The notes under the pieces: generated by a model | Database searches by the model: none | Seen by the model: only the letters and a program-made list of their open reading frames with translations | What the model was told of the DNA's origin: nothing | Part shown: positions 43,952 to 56,289 of the stretch, in pieces | Layout of the letters: each line of letters begins with the position of its first letter | How positions within the stretch are numbered: position 1 is the first letter of the stretch | Origin: Blepharisma stoltei | Lineage: Eukaryota > Ciliophora > Heterotrichea > Heterotrichida > Blepharismidae | NCBI GenBank assembly: GCA_914767885.1 | Contig: CAJZBQ010000050.1 | Coordinates: 558,001-622,000 of the forward strand | DNA: 64,000 nucleotides | Direction of reading: 5' to 3' | Made by a program: the position numbers and the translations under genes

Positions 43952-44555
43952 TGGGAACAGTAAGCTTACTTACACTTAACTTAGATATAGAGAAGTCCGC
44001 TGTAATACCCTCCGGTCTACCTCCACCCGTATCGCTTCGCCCGGCTGCTCACCACCAGTCATACACGTGACCCACGGAAGCGTCGCTCCTTCTGGACAAG
44101 GATGTGCACTCGCAACCCGAAGTTGGGTGAGTTGCGCCACCATGCCGTACGCCAACAGAGTTGTCCTTTCCGAAAAATTTGAAGGGCAAATTTTTCTGGT
44201 CGAACTCTCGGCCAAAAATGGAATTCCAAAGCCTGGGACGTAACGCCCAGTTTCACGCTAGGGAGTTGCCCGATGGACCAAGAGGATCCTTCTTGGTGCT
44301 GCTGAGCTTCCCCTTTCCAACCTTGGAGCCCATTCCCTCTGAGGTAAAAAACCCCTTGATGACAGAGTGAGCTGCGGTCGACCAAACTCGACGTTGCGCT
44401 CTACTGCACAAGGGAAAAACCTAGCCGGATACTTTTACCGAGCGCCTTTCTCCCTTCCACAAGGTCCCCGAGCCTAAAAAGGTCCCGGCTACAGGTGTTG
44501 AGAAAAAGGGCTGGTTCGCCGTCGCCATTTTAATAAGTATGGGAACAGTAAGCTT
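43952..44555 (-). mobile_element. SINE-like retroposon S3 with 16-bp target duplication
   Basis: TGGGAACAGTAAGCTT occurs at 43952-43967 and 44540-44555. Like S1 and S2 it begins ATGGCG on the minus strand and ends in an AT-rich short-repeat tail. The stretch 44225-44335 is close to identical with S1 (GCCTGGGACGTAACGCCCAG, CGCTAGGGAGTTGCCCGA). Confidence 0.82.
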
Positions 44556-45178
44556 TTCAATATTTTTTTTGAGGATTTGGCAAATCAAATTTATTTTAAA
44601 GAAAAAGCATATATTAGCTTCATTGTATAAAAATTCGCTTGCAACCCTTAAATAATTTTAAATAATTACTATAAGGGAGAAAAACTAATATAGAATAGAA
44701 GCATCACTAATAGCTATTGTCAAGATCTTTTAATCTGTAGGCGAAGACTGATAAATAACCTTATGAGTAGATGCAAGCGTTAAGGTTGAATAATAGAAAG
44801 GAAATAAAGGTTTAAGATAAAAAGGAAAGGAAAATTTAATAAAAATTAATTTTTGCTTAAAATGGTAAAAGTCCTATAAATTGGCTAAGCTCACAATCAA
44901 TACAATTAAAGTTGCAAGTGAGAGCAATATAACAATATACAATGATTTAAAAGAAATCCCTTGATACTTCTATCGGGTAAAAGTCTTTTGAGAATCCATT
45001 TTACTTAAAATTAATTCTCAATTTTATTAAAAATTGAACCCTTGGGAACAAAATCTTTCAAAAATTGAGACAGAGAATTTCAAAAAGAAGATTGATGAAC
45101 TATATAGGGTAGCAGCAAGAAGAGAAGACAAGATCAGAAATAAAAACAAAGAAGGAGTCTGTGTACTAAAAATCAGAT
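44556..45178. other. AT-rich, no gene seen
   Basis: Only short frames. No inverted ends or repeats recognised other than scattered A/T runs. Confidence 0.35.
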
Positions 45179-45353
45179 ATAGAAGTTTCCTATGTTTGGC
45201 GCTGTAAGGCCGATAAATTCTGATCGGAATTTATCGGTAGGTTGCACCAAATCAATGCCTTGGTCGGACCAAAAAGCGATTTGGTCCGACGAACTTGGAA
45301 AGCTCCTGGGAAAATGTCTGCGCTTTTAGCGCTATATAGAGGAAACCTCTATA
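45179..45353. mobile_element. 176-bp MITE-like element, copy B
   Basis: Essentially identical to 8027-8202 across its length, with the same two internal hairpins and TA-bearing imperfect inverted ends. The lack of divergence over 37 kb suggests recent mobility. Confidence 0.85.
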
Positions 45354-45628
45354 AAATTATTTTTATATTATTCCACATTTAATGCAAGCAAATAAAAATA
45401 AGTCTACACATTGCTTTAAAAGTTTATTAAATTTGAATATTTCCACTCCATGACTGCTGTGCAGGAGGCAGCATTCTTTCTTACTCTGCCCTTAATTAAT
45501 TCCTTTGTTAGCAAAAAAATAGTTGCTCACTGATGGGTGGAGGAGTAAGGAATTAGAACGTTTGCAATTTAAATGGAATAGTTATTACCACATTCCAATT
45601 AAAGTACATTTCATAAAAAGCTTTTTAC

Positions 45629-45781
45629 TACCCCCCTTTAAATTGGACGAAAATATAGGTAAAATTTTCAATTTTAAATTGGAATTATTTTTTGTTTCAA
45701 TAGGAAAACCAAAAAATAGGGAAAAAATACATGAAAAAATAGGCTATTAAAAAATCTTTTATTTGTTCACGGAGAGGAGTA
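45629..45781. mobile_element. 151-bp IES with mismatched ends and a natural empty site
   Basis: The left end carries the family 3 core (TACCCCCCTTTAAATTGGAC), the right end the family 1 core (TTTGTTCACGGAGAGGAGTA). Arm 1 has the unoccupied site at about 39013 (CAATCTTAGTAAAAATC). Confidence 0.85.
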
Positions 45782-46137
45782 AGATTGCCCCTACCTTAAG
45801 CTTTTTTCAAGTTTCAATCAATATTAGCTACTCTTACCTGCTCATTATAACTCTCATCTAAATAATAATTTTGATATTTTATTATAGCCTAAATTATATT
45901 GTATTTTTATATGAATTATTCCAATTATTTAGCTTTTGTATTAAAATTTATAGTCACTCTGATAAAAATAATATGCACGCATAAGAAATATATTTTATGT
46001 GCTCTATATAAAATATGCTTTACAATATCTTGAACTTATATGATAATAAAAATTTTTATTAGTGTGACTTATAATTATTAGTAATTCACAATATCAAATA
46101 ATAGATTCTTTATTTATTATATATTTTGAATTAATTA

Positions 46138-49100
46138 TTAGCTATAGATCAAGAAGATAGCCGTTAAAAGATCAATCAACACTGCTCTGTCATCAATATT
46201 GCTAGTTGTCGTAATTATTATGCTTACCAAGCCCTTACCTTGTTCAGCATCAATACAAGAAGGATTAATTGGGTTGGTATTGCAAGCAGTGAAGAAGCAA
46301 TAGTACTTTGTAGCAGGGGCAAGGCCAGAAACTGCAATCGGAGTACTAATTGCTGATGTAACATTGACGCATGTTCCATGTGCAGCTTCAGAATCATGAT
46401 CTAGCCCATCAACAACTTGCCAAGCATAAGTAATTTTGTTTGAATAGTTATTAGAGCAAGATACACATACAAGGCCTACTTGTGAGGAGGTTGCAGCAAA
46501 TGTGGCCCCTGAATCATTTACTGTTGAATAAGCTGGGGCAGCTACCCAGGTCGGTACTGTACCACTCGATAGAGAAACAGGAACTCCAAAAGCTGCTGGA
46601 GCAACTCCGAAAAGTGCAGTCAGATCACTAGTGGCTCCATTTTTGTCAAGATTGCTGAGAATAAACTGTGGTGAGTATTTTGGCTTACTTCTATCATAAA
46701 TGATTCAATAACTGAACCTTGTATATATAGTCGTTTCTGAGCTTTCTAAAAGTCTTCAAGATCCTGAAGGTGATGATGGGTTAGTGATACCTGCATAAAT
46801 AAGCCAATCAGGGTTAACTCCCATGTTCTTCGCCAAGGATCGTCTAATGCTATCACTCATACTTCCAGAAATGCTTCCCGGAAAAGTAACTGATGTAGAA
46901 TATGCAGGCTGGGTTACTGAAGTTGTAAATTCGCAAGATGCAAATGCTGGGGTGCTAATTTTATCGTCAGCATATGCATAAACCTGGTAGGAAGTGCCAT
47001 CCATAAGTCAGTCTAAAATTATTACGAATATCCCATTCGCAGCTTTACTGACAACTGCTTCTGTCCATAGGTTTAGGCAGTGGTTCCTGTGAATTCTCCT
47101 GAAGAAAGAACGAGTATCAGTGTCTTTCGTATGGTCAATATGGGTCTCAGTAGCTTGATAATCAGCTGCAAGTTGTTCTGAGAGACTCAGCAGGCTAGAG
47201 CTTGGAGATACAAGACTTTGTGTCTGTGCCTGAAGATCGGCAAAGTTAAGTATGGGAGCGCCTTGGCATGCAATTCCGAAATAGATAACAGCATTTTTGC
47301 TGTATGCTGTTATTTTAATTTCAGTACCTGTAATAATACTAGAGAAAAGAAATAAATCTGCAGGTGACGAAGAGGAATAAGATGTGACAAATAGGGATTG
47401 AGAAGTAGGCGCAATGAAAGAATTTGCATCAGTTCCAGTCAGGTAGAAATCAAGTTTAGGTTTCTGGGTGAAATCATAACTAGCATTAATTTTTAGTTCA
47501 AAGTAAAGAGTTTGGGTGTTAGATGTAAATGTAAGCGTGACAGGGTTTATAAAAATCCCTGAAGCTGTAGTACCAAATGATGGAGTAACACTCAAATCAG
47601 ATGCTGGAGCGTAAGCAAGTATTACACCAATTGGGATACTTGTGTAGCCCGCATAAAGGGTGGGAATAGTATCAACAATAATTGCAATTTTTTCAACAGC
47701 ACTAACTCTAACAGTAACGACCTGAGAAGGATTATAAATGGAATTACTAACTCCATCTTGTAGATTTTCTATTGAAGTCCATCCTATAGAGCAAGTCCCA
47801 GCGGGAGTTCCAGTCGCTACTGACACCCTGAAATATATTACTTCATCCAATTGAAACGCAATTCAATTGTTATAGGGTGAAGTGAGTTTTATACCATTGG
47901 CTATGGTTTGGTCAAGACAATTTACTTTTGGCGTAAGGGTTAATTTTTGCGATCTTAAGCCAATATTCGATGACCCAGAGGTGAGCTTGATTGAAATATC
48001 GTCACTTTCTGTGCCAGGAATTAGCTTGATAATTTGATTATTTTCAGTTCCACCAATGTCTACTACTGAAGGAAAAGGGTGAGTAGGATCAGTAGGATTA
48101 GTAGGATCAGTAGGATCAGTAGGATCAGTAGGATTTGTAGGATCAGTCGGATTACTAGGGGTAGTATGATTGTACTTGCTGTATCCTAAATATCCCGAGT
48201 TAAGATTTCCATAAGTCCTCCCTGTAAGGACGTAGTTGGTTCAGTCAACTGCAATTATATCAAATCTGTTAGATCAGTACATATATGAAGGCCCGAATGA
48301 GGAGCCAGTGATATCCCAGCCCGTATTTCTTGTCAAGCTAGAAGAGGGGTTAGTGACATTAGTTAGCAAAATACGAATTCTGTCTGTTGTGTTGACTAAA
48401 GGGGTGACACCTAATGGAGTTAGACTTACCATATTTCTTACTACTTTGCAGGTGCAATTAGTTGTCCAATTTGCTTCAGTCATAACTGTGGCTGATGTTT
48501 CGTCAAATACCATTAATTTGCAAATTGTATATGATATGGAATTAAATTGCTGAGGGAATGTAATGTTGAAGGTATTAGCAGAGCTAAAGCTTGAAGCTGA
48601 GTTTTGAGTTAAATAGAAATCAAAATTATAATCAGATGAAGCAGCTAAGGAACTGTTTGAAATAGAAATAGGTTTAAGATTCATGTTGTTCACTGGCATA
48701 GTAGGGATTATCTTAAGATCTGTAGAAGAAGATAGGCCTTTAAGATTACCAGTTGCGCTATAGTGCCATGCTTTAAAATAGCCCATATTGAAAGGACCTG
48801 GATTTCTTACACCTCTAACAGATAAGTCTAGATACCGTAATTCATCATTTTTTGTACTTTGCACAATGACGAACCAATGGTCTACAGTGCAATTTAAGGA
48901 TTGTCCAAGTGCTCTTGAGCTGCATTCAATAAATCAGCTATTTGGATAGTCACGATAGGACTGCTCAGAATCTCCAATATAAGGGTCAAAGTCCCTTGGA
49001 AATTGAATATAAAGATAATCGCCAAAGTTAATTCTATTTAATTCCATCAATATAAGCTCGAAGGTATAAGTTGAGAGCTCTCCAGCAGTTTTAATATCAT

Positions 49101-51785
49101 TTTGGCCACTTATGTATATTGTATCCGTATTATATCCTAAAAATTTGACTGAATTTTTACCTATACCAGATGAGCCATCTATAATTTGAATTGAGTTAGG
49201 TCCCCAATAAGCAGAAATTAAAAAGTCTCCTTCTTCGTTTAGACTTGAAAACTTTATTGCGCTATCGAGATAAATATTGATTGTGGTTCCTAAAAGTATA
49301 GGCTCAGCTAGGTACATAATAATTGTAGAACTATCAGTAACTGTGCAGCTGCTATATATAACATTAGCCCAGCAGTAGTCTTTAATGGTAGCTGATCATG
49401 CAGGATAAGACCAAGGCATGTCTATAGGGGTTGAAATTTCAAGATAGCTGCCATCAGGAACGTTTTTGTCGAAGTAAAAAGTAAGTAAGATATCAACTAT
49501 CACGTTTCGGCAGTTTGGATATGAATTGATAGTTACATAAGAATTTCCAGGTTTTACAGAAGCAGATGAGGTAATTCGTGTTTGAGATGCTCCAGATGAA
49601 TACCAGAATTCGATTTTATCACCTTGGCTGGTTTGAGTTGATAATGAATAAAAGCAGTCTTTTTCAATGGTAGAAGATCAACTATTTGGTGGAGGTTGAA
49701 CTCCATTTACCACAATAGTGTATGTCCCAATTTGAAGATCAGCATAAAGACTAGCTGTCAGGGTACTTCCAGAAACTGAATAAGATGCTGGTATTGAGGA
49801 TGAGGAGTAGCCTGAGGATGGCCATGACCATGAATTTTCTAAAGCAAATTTAAGGAAACCGCCTTTTGGCACCTTAATTTTAGTAGTGAATTCAAAATTC
49901 ATTGACAGATTAACAGAGTCTGCACTAGCTCCCATAATAGTATCTGAATCAGAATAGCATTTAGGTGTGTTCAAAGCTTCTTCTTTAATGATGATATTTC
50001 CAGAATAAGATTTTGAATATATGCAATCTAATCCTGGCGAATCGGCTGCCACCCATACATTCCAAGTACTTGAGCTAGAGTGATTTGGACTTTGTAGATT
50101 GGTAACTGCTAGATTATAATCAATCCCACCAGAAGTAGGTGCTGCAGCGCCCCATGATGATCCATAGGCCATAATAAACCCGCCTACTCCATAGTCACTT
50201 GAAGAGCTTAAATAATATGTCGTAGAGGTAGGCGAAGTTGCCGCTGTTGCTGTGTCAACTACTACAGAATAGGAAGGAACTGAGGAAAAAGTAAATCCTG
50301 CTGATAAACCAATGCCAATCATATAGTTAGACGATATTGCAGCTGCTGAAGTGCTGCTTTTAAGTTTGTTGGATATTGTGATATCTTCTGAAGCTCCAAT
50401 ATACCAGGTGGAGGAATCTGAAGTTTTTGCTCCTGCTGAAGAAGATTCAAAAGGTTTAAGACTTGTTTGAATGTCCCAAGATGTATATGAAGATTTATAA
50501 AGAATTTGTTTGGCCAAAGGATCAGATGGCTGGCTAATTATAGATCCCAGTCTCTATTAACAATTTCCGCCCTATTGAAAAATGAGTTATGCCAAGCGAG
50601 GCAACTGCACTTGGAAAATAAGTGGTTACCTTTGTTGGTGGATTTATAGAAGTAAATCCAAGATTTTTAAGAGTAATAGTTAATGTTGTCCCAGAAAATA
50701 ATTTCCCCGCCTGAAAGGGTTAATATAGATACAAAGGTCCCCATGCTCAACAGAAAAATTCTCAATAATTTAATTTAAATGCATAGCTAGCAGTATCAGA
50801 AGAACTAGAAGATAAAAAATGGCTATTGATAGTCAAAGCTCCACCATTATCTGTTATCTTAATACCAGTACCCATAAATCCTTTATATCAGTCATATCCA
50901 TTACCTATTTCAATATCAATTGCGTATGCATGGGAAGAAAAATCAAAACTGGTGTTTATTGGCTCAAAGTAGACAACGATCGGAATCCCATCAAGCTGGT
51001 CATTGCAAGCTAGCAATGCATAGAGCTTTGATGAAGTTTTCTGAGGAAGCACTGAAATAACTGAGCTGCCAATTTCAGTCGTGCCTTCATAGGTTGCTAT
51101 TACCCAGATTTCATAAAAAGTTGCCTTGTTTGATGCTATGAAAGGTAGACCTGAGTCCGAAATTCTTAAAATATAGTAGCTGCCATATGCTACAGATGGA
51201 GAACTTGAAGAGGCTGAAAATGATACAGAAATTTTGTTTCTTCTTGATAATATGGGAGAAGTGGGAGGGCTAGCTGCTTTTAAGACGCGATCTCCAGCTG
51301 TTGATGATTTTAAGCTAGTAGCAGTATTGATATAATCATTAATTGTACTCCCAAGATAGACATAGTTAAAAGTATCGAACTCAATTGAAGTTGCCCATTT
51401 GAAATAAAAAGTTAAACTAGCTGCAACACCAGAAGTTCCTCCCCATGAATTCATGCTGCCTGGAGTTGTGCGAATAAAGATAGATTGGCTATTTAGTCCT
51501 CCTTGGTTTACATTATTGGAGTTATATAGAGAATATGGACTATAACCACTTCCAGTATTAAGTTGAGGGTATGATGCAGTTGAAGAAGGAAGAGCATGCA
51601 AAGCAACATCAGGAATCCTATAATTAGTTGATGACGCTGAGGTAATCACAAATTCACCAGGATATACGTTCAACTTTGATCTACAACATTGCTAGTTGAA
51701 CCATAATAAGTAGTAATTTTATAAACTCTATTAGAATTTCCAATAAACTTGCTTAATACCACAAATGATACTGATCCTTTAGCTC
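46138..51785 (-). pseudogene. Surface-type protein copy 3, 5'-truncated
   Basis: Near-identical to copy 1 from about codon 410 to the stop (LIDLLTAIFLIYS), but with no signal peptide, because the duplication breakpoint at 51790 cut it. Lesions: one extra base near 51667, a replaced stretch at 50528-50572, and an insertion at about 50700-50775 whose TA-to-TA removal would not restore frame. Elsewhere it is open and gives the uninterrupted versions of copy 1's IES and retroposon sites. TGA in LDWLMDG matches TGG in copy 1, a direct demonstration of TGA as Trp. Confidence 0.85.
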
Positions 51786-52846
51786 ATAAGATTTTTATAA
51801 AAATCTCCACAAATTTATTTGATTATGGAAGCATTTTAAATAAAAAATAAAATATGCACTGCAAATGTTACAGATTATCGCTCAACAAAAAATTAGTAAT
51901 TACAGAGAATGCTTGGCCTGCAGTGTGGATGCTAAATAAAATTTCAAGCATGAACCCAATACCTAAAGAATTTATAGAAATAACGCACCCTAGGTATGTC
52001 CAGCCTATTTTCTTGCATTCTCTTTCAGCAGTAACTTTGGAATTAAAGCTCGACTCTATAAGAATTTTGAATAAGATCATAAGAGATCAGAAAGGCCTAT
52101 TGTTCAAAAATATTCTTAACATCTTGACTGCTCAAGCAAATGAGCTTCATAACGTTGTGAGCTCTAATAAAGTAGAAAATAGTTTGATGCAAGCAACTGC
52201 AAGGCTGTTAGAAGATGCTTCACATAAATTTCAACTTACTGGAGAAGAACGTTGGTTTATTGAATTTTGTGAGCTTGTTTCAGATATTAAAGGTCTAAAT
52301 CCCCAAGTTATTAGCGATACGGCCCATAAGCTTCTTAGCCAGCCTCCAAATTCTAACATAATTTTTTTTAATATTGAAACTATCATTTTCAGATATTTTG
52401 ATATAATTCCTATGTCCCAATTTATTTATTGACGGTAATAAAATAATTCAAATTGTGCTAGATAAGCGAAAAAGATGGACTTTTAGAAACTTTCTTATTC
52501 GAATCTTTCAAGACGAACGTTACTTGCAATCTCGGAAAAACTTATGAGTCCAAGCATCCTTATATTAGGCAAACAACAAAAGAATATATCCAAATTCCTG
52601 GTGCTTCTTTTATTAGTATCATCTTCGATTCAAATTCAAGTCTTGACCCAAGAGATGCAGCTTTTTCAGCTATGATGAATATGGTAAGAAATTAGTCGAA
52701 GAAAAGAAAATTGAAGTCACAATGTCGAGATGGAGAGAAGAACCTTGTGGTAGGAAATTCACTTTTTCAGAAGAAGCTTCACAAGTTACCAAAGTAAAAG
52801 GAAGTGGATGGGGCAACGCAATTTGGTCTGAAGACTACTCAGATGG

Positions 52847-53018
52847 TATGCATTAAAATTGCGTTTGAGCCAATCTATTCTCTTAAAACCTGCAGATAAA
52901 CGACCCAAAAAGGAGTAGAACTGGGAGAGATGGCGACAAGTGGCTGCGTTTAAAAAACATACCTAGGGGTATCATAGGGAACTTCTTAATAATATTAACT
53001 AAAAATACTCTGATGGTA
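52847..53018. mobile_element. 170-bp IES in the SPRY/HECT relic with 11-bp near-direct repeats
   Basis: CTCAGATGGTA at the left and CTCTGATGGTA at the right; removal joins SDG to TVSIKFK in frame. The extended repeat suggests an origin by an element that made a longer target duplication, or a microhomology duplication. No inverted ends. Confidence 0.8.
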
Positions 53019-55556
53019 CAGTGAGTATCAAATTCAAGATAGAATCTGATGGAAACTCTGAGCATTGGTACATTGGAGTTTATAGGACTGAAAAGGATGT
53101 CCATGATTATGACCTAGATGAATACATAGGGTGCGAGTGTCCTCATGATGTATGGAGTTGGAAAAGAAGTGGAGAAATTCACAAGAAAGGATGGTCCAAA
53201 GATGGGTTCGAAGGATTTAAGAAGGGAGATGAAATCACAATGTTTATTGATATGAACTTAAGAGAACTGACTTTCTTTAATGGAGCTTTTGAAGTTTTCA
53301 AGTTCACAGGGCTTGCTTCTTCAGTCACCCCAGTGGTCTGCTTTGGTGCTTTGAATCAAGTCATTACTGTGCTCAGTGTTGAAAGACTCGCTGGGTCAAA
53401 AACTCTTTCTGAAAGAAGTTTGGACATTATCGGAGACTCAGTCTATTTTTGGTTCCCAGTTCATAAAACTGGTATATCTTCTATAGGCTTATAGTTCGTT
53501 AGAAATAGTTTAAATAATGGTCTTCATTTATAGCAAATCTTCTTGAAATGGTATAATATTAAGCATTTATGGGAGAGCAATCAGAATGGAGCTTCACTCA
53601 ACGCGGATAAAACGACTGTCACAAATTCAACAAGTGATAAAACTTACCATGAAACAGAAGCTGAAATGAGACACGGAAAATACTATATCGAAGTCTCTGT
53701 TGAATCCAAAGGATCTGTAGGTGTTGGATTTACCAAGAAGAGCTTGATCAATGCGAATACTATTGAAGGAAATGAACAAACTGTAATTTATTATAGCAAT
53801 GGAAAAATTGGTAACACTGACAGCGCCAGCTATGACCAAAATGACGTCATTGGTAGCTATATCGATTTTGATAAAAATGAAATTGCCTTTTATAAGAATG
53901 AAAAATTGCTAGACACTGTTCAAACTCCTCTTAATATCGAAGACTCAGAAGATTGCTTCAAATTTATTGCTGTCTTAACAGAAGAAAACCAAAACTTATC
54001 AATCTGTAACACAGGAAAATACCCTGCTGGTGTTGATCTTATGATAATCGACTCTGAGCAAGAAAATAATTTCTGGGGATATAAGTTCACCTTAACACCT
54101 ATTTTCAAGGGAAGAAACATCAAACACATTGATTCCTATTTGACCTTTGCATCTGCTGGGGACAGAGAAAATTGGAGAAAAAACTACAAGCCTACTTATT
54201 CCAAGTTTTTCAAAGATGGCATAGCGCAGCAGTTTATTGAATTCATGGATAGATACCTTGATGCCAATTCAATTAGTTTCGATAGTATGCTGAGCAACAC
54301 TGCATTGAGTATTTCTCCAGAAGAGTTAATCTTTTATCCAGACTTACAAACATTATCAGAGGCAGAGCTATTTAACTTGAAAAAAATTTTGTTTAACTTC
54401 TGCTCAAGATTCCAAAATTACTTCTATCTGTTTGATTTGCACACTGAAGCAGACGAGCCAGAAAACTCTCTAATGAAGTTTATTAAGAAGGCTAAGTATT
54501 ATTTATTATCAAAATTCAAGAAAAAAAAATTGAAACCCATCTTTATTAGTCTAAAACTGACTGCAGAATTGACATTACTATTGATAAAGCTAAATCACAA
54601 GAACTAAAAGCTAAAGGGGAAGTTGATCATTCCTCAACTGCTTCAATGTTTAGTCAAATAAGCAGAGACTTGGAAACAGCAGCAAATAAAACTCTTAGAC
54701 ATCCTGAAAGAATGCTCAAATTTGCATACAACCCAGAAGAAATCCAAGATGATGCAATCAAGTATAATGAATTATTGACAGAACTTTCTAAAGAGCTTCA
54801 ATCTCCATTACTTCCACTTTTGATCCCATCTCAAAATAACGTCCTTAATGTAGGCAATGGGAGAGATAATTGAATGATCAATCCAACGTCCACTCTTCCA
54901 GCTCATATGTGTCTATTCACCACTCTTGGAAAATTCTTCGGCTCTGCAATCCGTACCGAGAATAGACTGAGACTTTCACTCCCTGTTATTGTATTTAAGC
55001 ATCTTCTACACGAAAACGTCACAACTGAAGATTTAAGAGACTTTGACTTCCCACTCTACAAGTTGTTACATAAATTAAGGAACCTTGAAGCCTATGGAAT
55101 TACTGCGGAAAACTTCGGCCAGCACATTTCTGAGAAGTTTATAGTAAAATATGGTGAAGAAGTTGTGGAATTTTGTGAAGATGGAGCCAAAATTGACGTT
55201 ACTTTTGAAAATGTTGGTCAGTATGCTGATCTATTAGAGAAACACAAATTATTTGAAAATCCTAAAGCTTATGATTCTATAAGAAAAGGTATGGCTGCTG
55301 TTGTTTCTATTGATAAATTGAGCCTATTCACAACTGCTCAACTACGTGAACTCATATGTCTGAATCAAGAAGTCAAATTAGAAGTCTTAGAAGAGAACAC
55401 GGAAAACGAGAATTGCAGAAGAACAGATCCGCACATTGAAAACTTCTGGGGAGCAATTAAATCGTTAAAAGAAAGTGAGCTTTCTAAATTTATTGACTAT
55501 ATAGCTAGAAGGTCTAAGCTTATTGAGTGGAACTGGCCTCATAAATTTACAATAGC

Positions 55557-55918
55557 TAACTCCCCCCTCTCTGTGAGTGAACAAAAAAATTTTTTGTTTA
55601 CTCACGAAGGGGAGTTAATTTTTTTTTAAAACAATTTATTTATAATAGAAAGATATTTTAAAAAAATCCTAATTCGCCAAAATTGGAAAGCAAATATTAA
55701 TTTAATTTATAAAATTTATGCTTTAAAAAGCAATTTGTTTAAAGTTAAAAGAATTAGCTTGAGATTTCATTATACTAATTATCACTTATATATCATTTTT
55801 TTTTTTTCATAAAAAACTTTTCTATTAAAAAATTTTTGTTCACTCACGGAGGTGGGTTTTTGGGCAAAAAATAGGGATTTTTCCAATGGTTTTGTTCACT
55901 CACGGAGGGGGGGGAGTA
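55557..55918. mobile_element. Family 1 IES, best-preserved copy
   Basis: TA 55557-55558 and 55917-55918; removing 360 bp joins HKFTIA to KHSKSG within the HECT C-lobe. The left end is a hairpin of opposed GTGAGTGAACAAAA cores. The right end has two direct cores separated by the conserved GGGCAAAAAATAGGGATTTT spacer. Orientation is the reverse of 6478 and 37281. Confidence 0.92.
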
Positions 55919-56289
55919 AGCACAGTAAATCTGGAGCTGTGAATACATTGATTACTATTGTGGACAATTTCATATTCAGACTTGAACTACCAGCTTATAC
56001 AACTCCAGAAATCATGAAAGAGAAGATCATATATGAGATTTCCCACAATAGCAAGTTTGATTCTTTAGATGTAAATATTTAAGATAATTAATGAAAATTA
56101 GGTTTAATTCAATATATTATATTTGAAAGCCAAAAGTATTTCTCATCTATATTTTTATTTAAGCTAAGTGATTGCATTGAATTTCTGAATATAAAATTTA
56201 AGGATTTTTCTACCTCTGCAATGTATTAGCATATCCTTAGTCTTTATTCTTGCATTTCTGAATTTAAATTTTTCCGAATCTCGCTCTTA

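Larger units (their letters stand above)
45500..51790. repeat. Inverted duplication, arm 2
   Basis: Reverse-complement partner of about 32025-39170. It contains surface copy 3 and its 3' flank. Differences from arm 1 are IES presence/absence, repeat length and small indels. Confidence 0.9.
51854..56082 (+). pseudogene. SPRY/HECT ubiquitin-ligase relic
   Basis: Order of parts: a helical region (51854-52430), an ESKHPY...IPGASFISIIFD module typical of large HECT ligases (about 52500-52660), SPRY domain 1 (about 52780-53470, GVYRTEKDVHDYD, FIDMNLRELTFFNG), SPRY domain 2 (53543-53990, FDKNEIAFYKNEKLL), the WGYKFTLTP motif, and the HECT domain (about 54600-56080: LGKFFGSAIRTENRLRLSLP, HIENFWGAIKSLKESEL). 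Two IESs interrupt it (52847-53018, 55557-55918) and are removable in frame. Frame breaks lie near 52430, 52470, 52660, 53490 and 54540. In the C-lobe the catalytic Cys of the TCFxRLELP motif is Phe (NFIFRLELP). Decay is the simplest reading. Confidence 0.75.
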
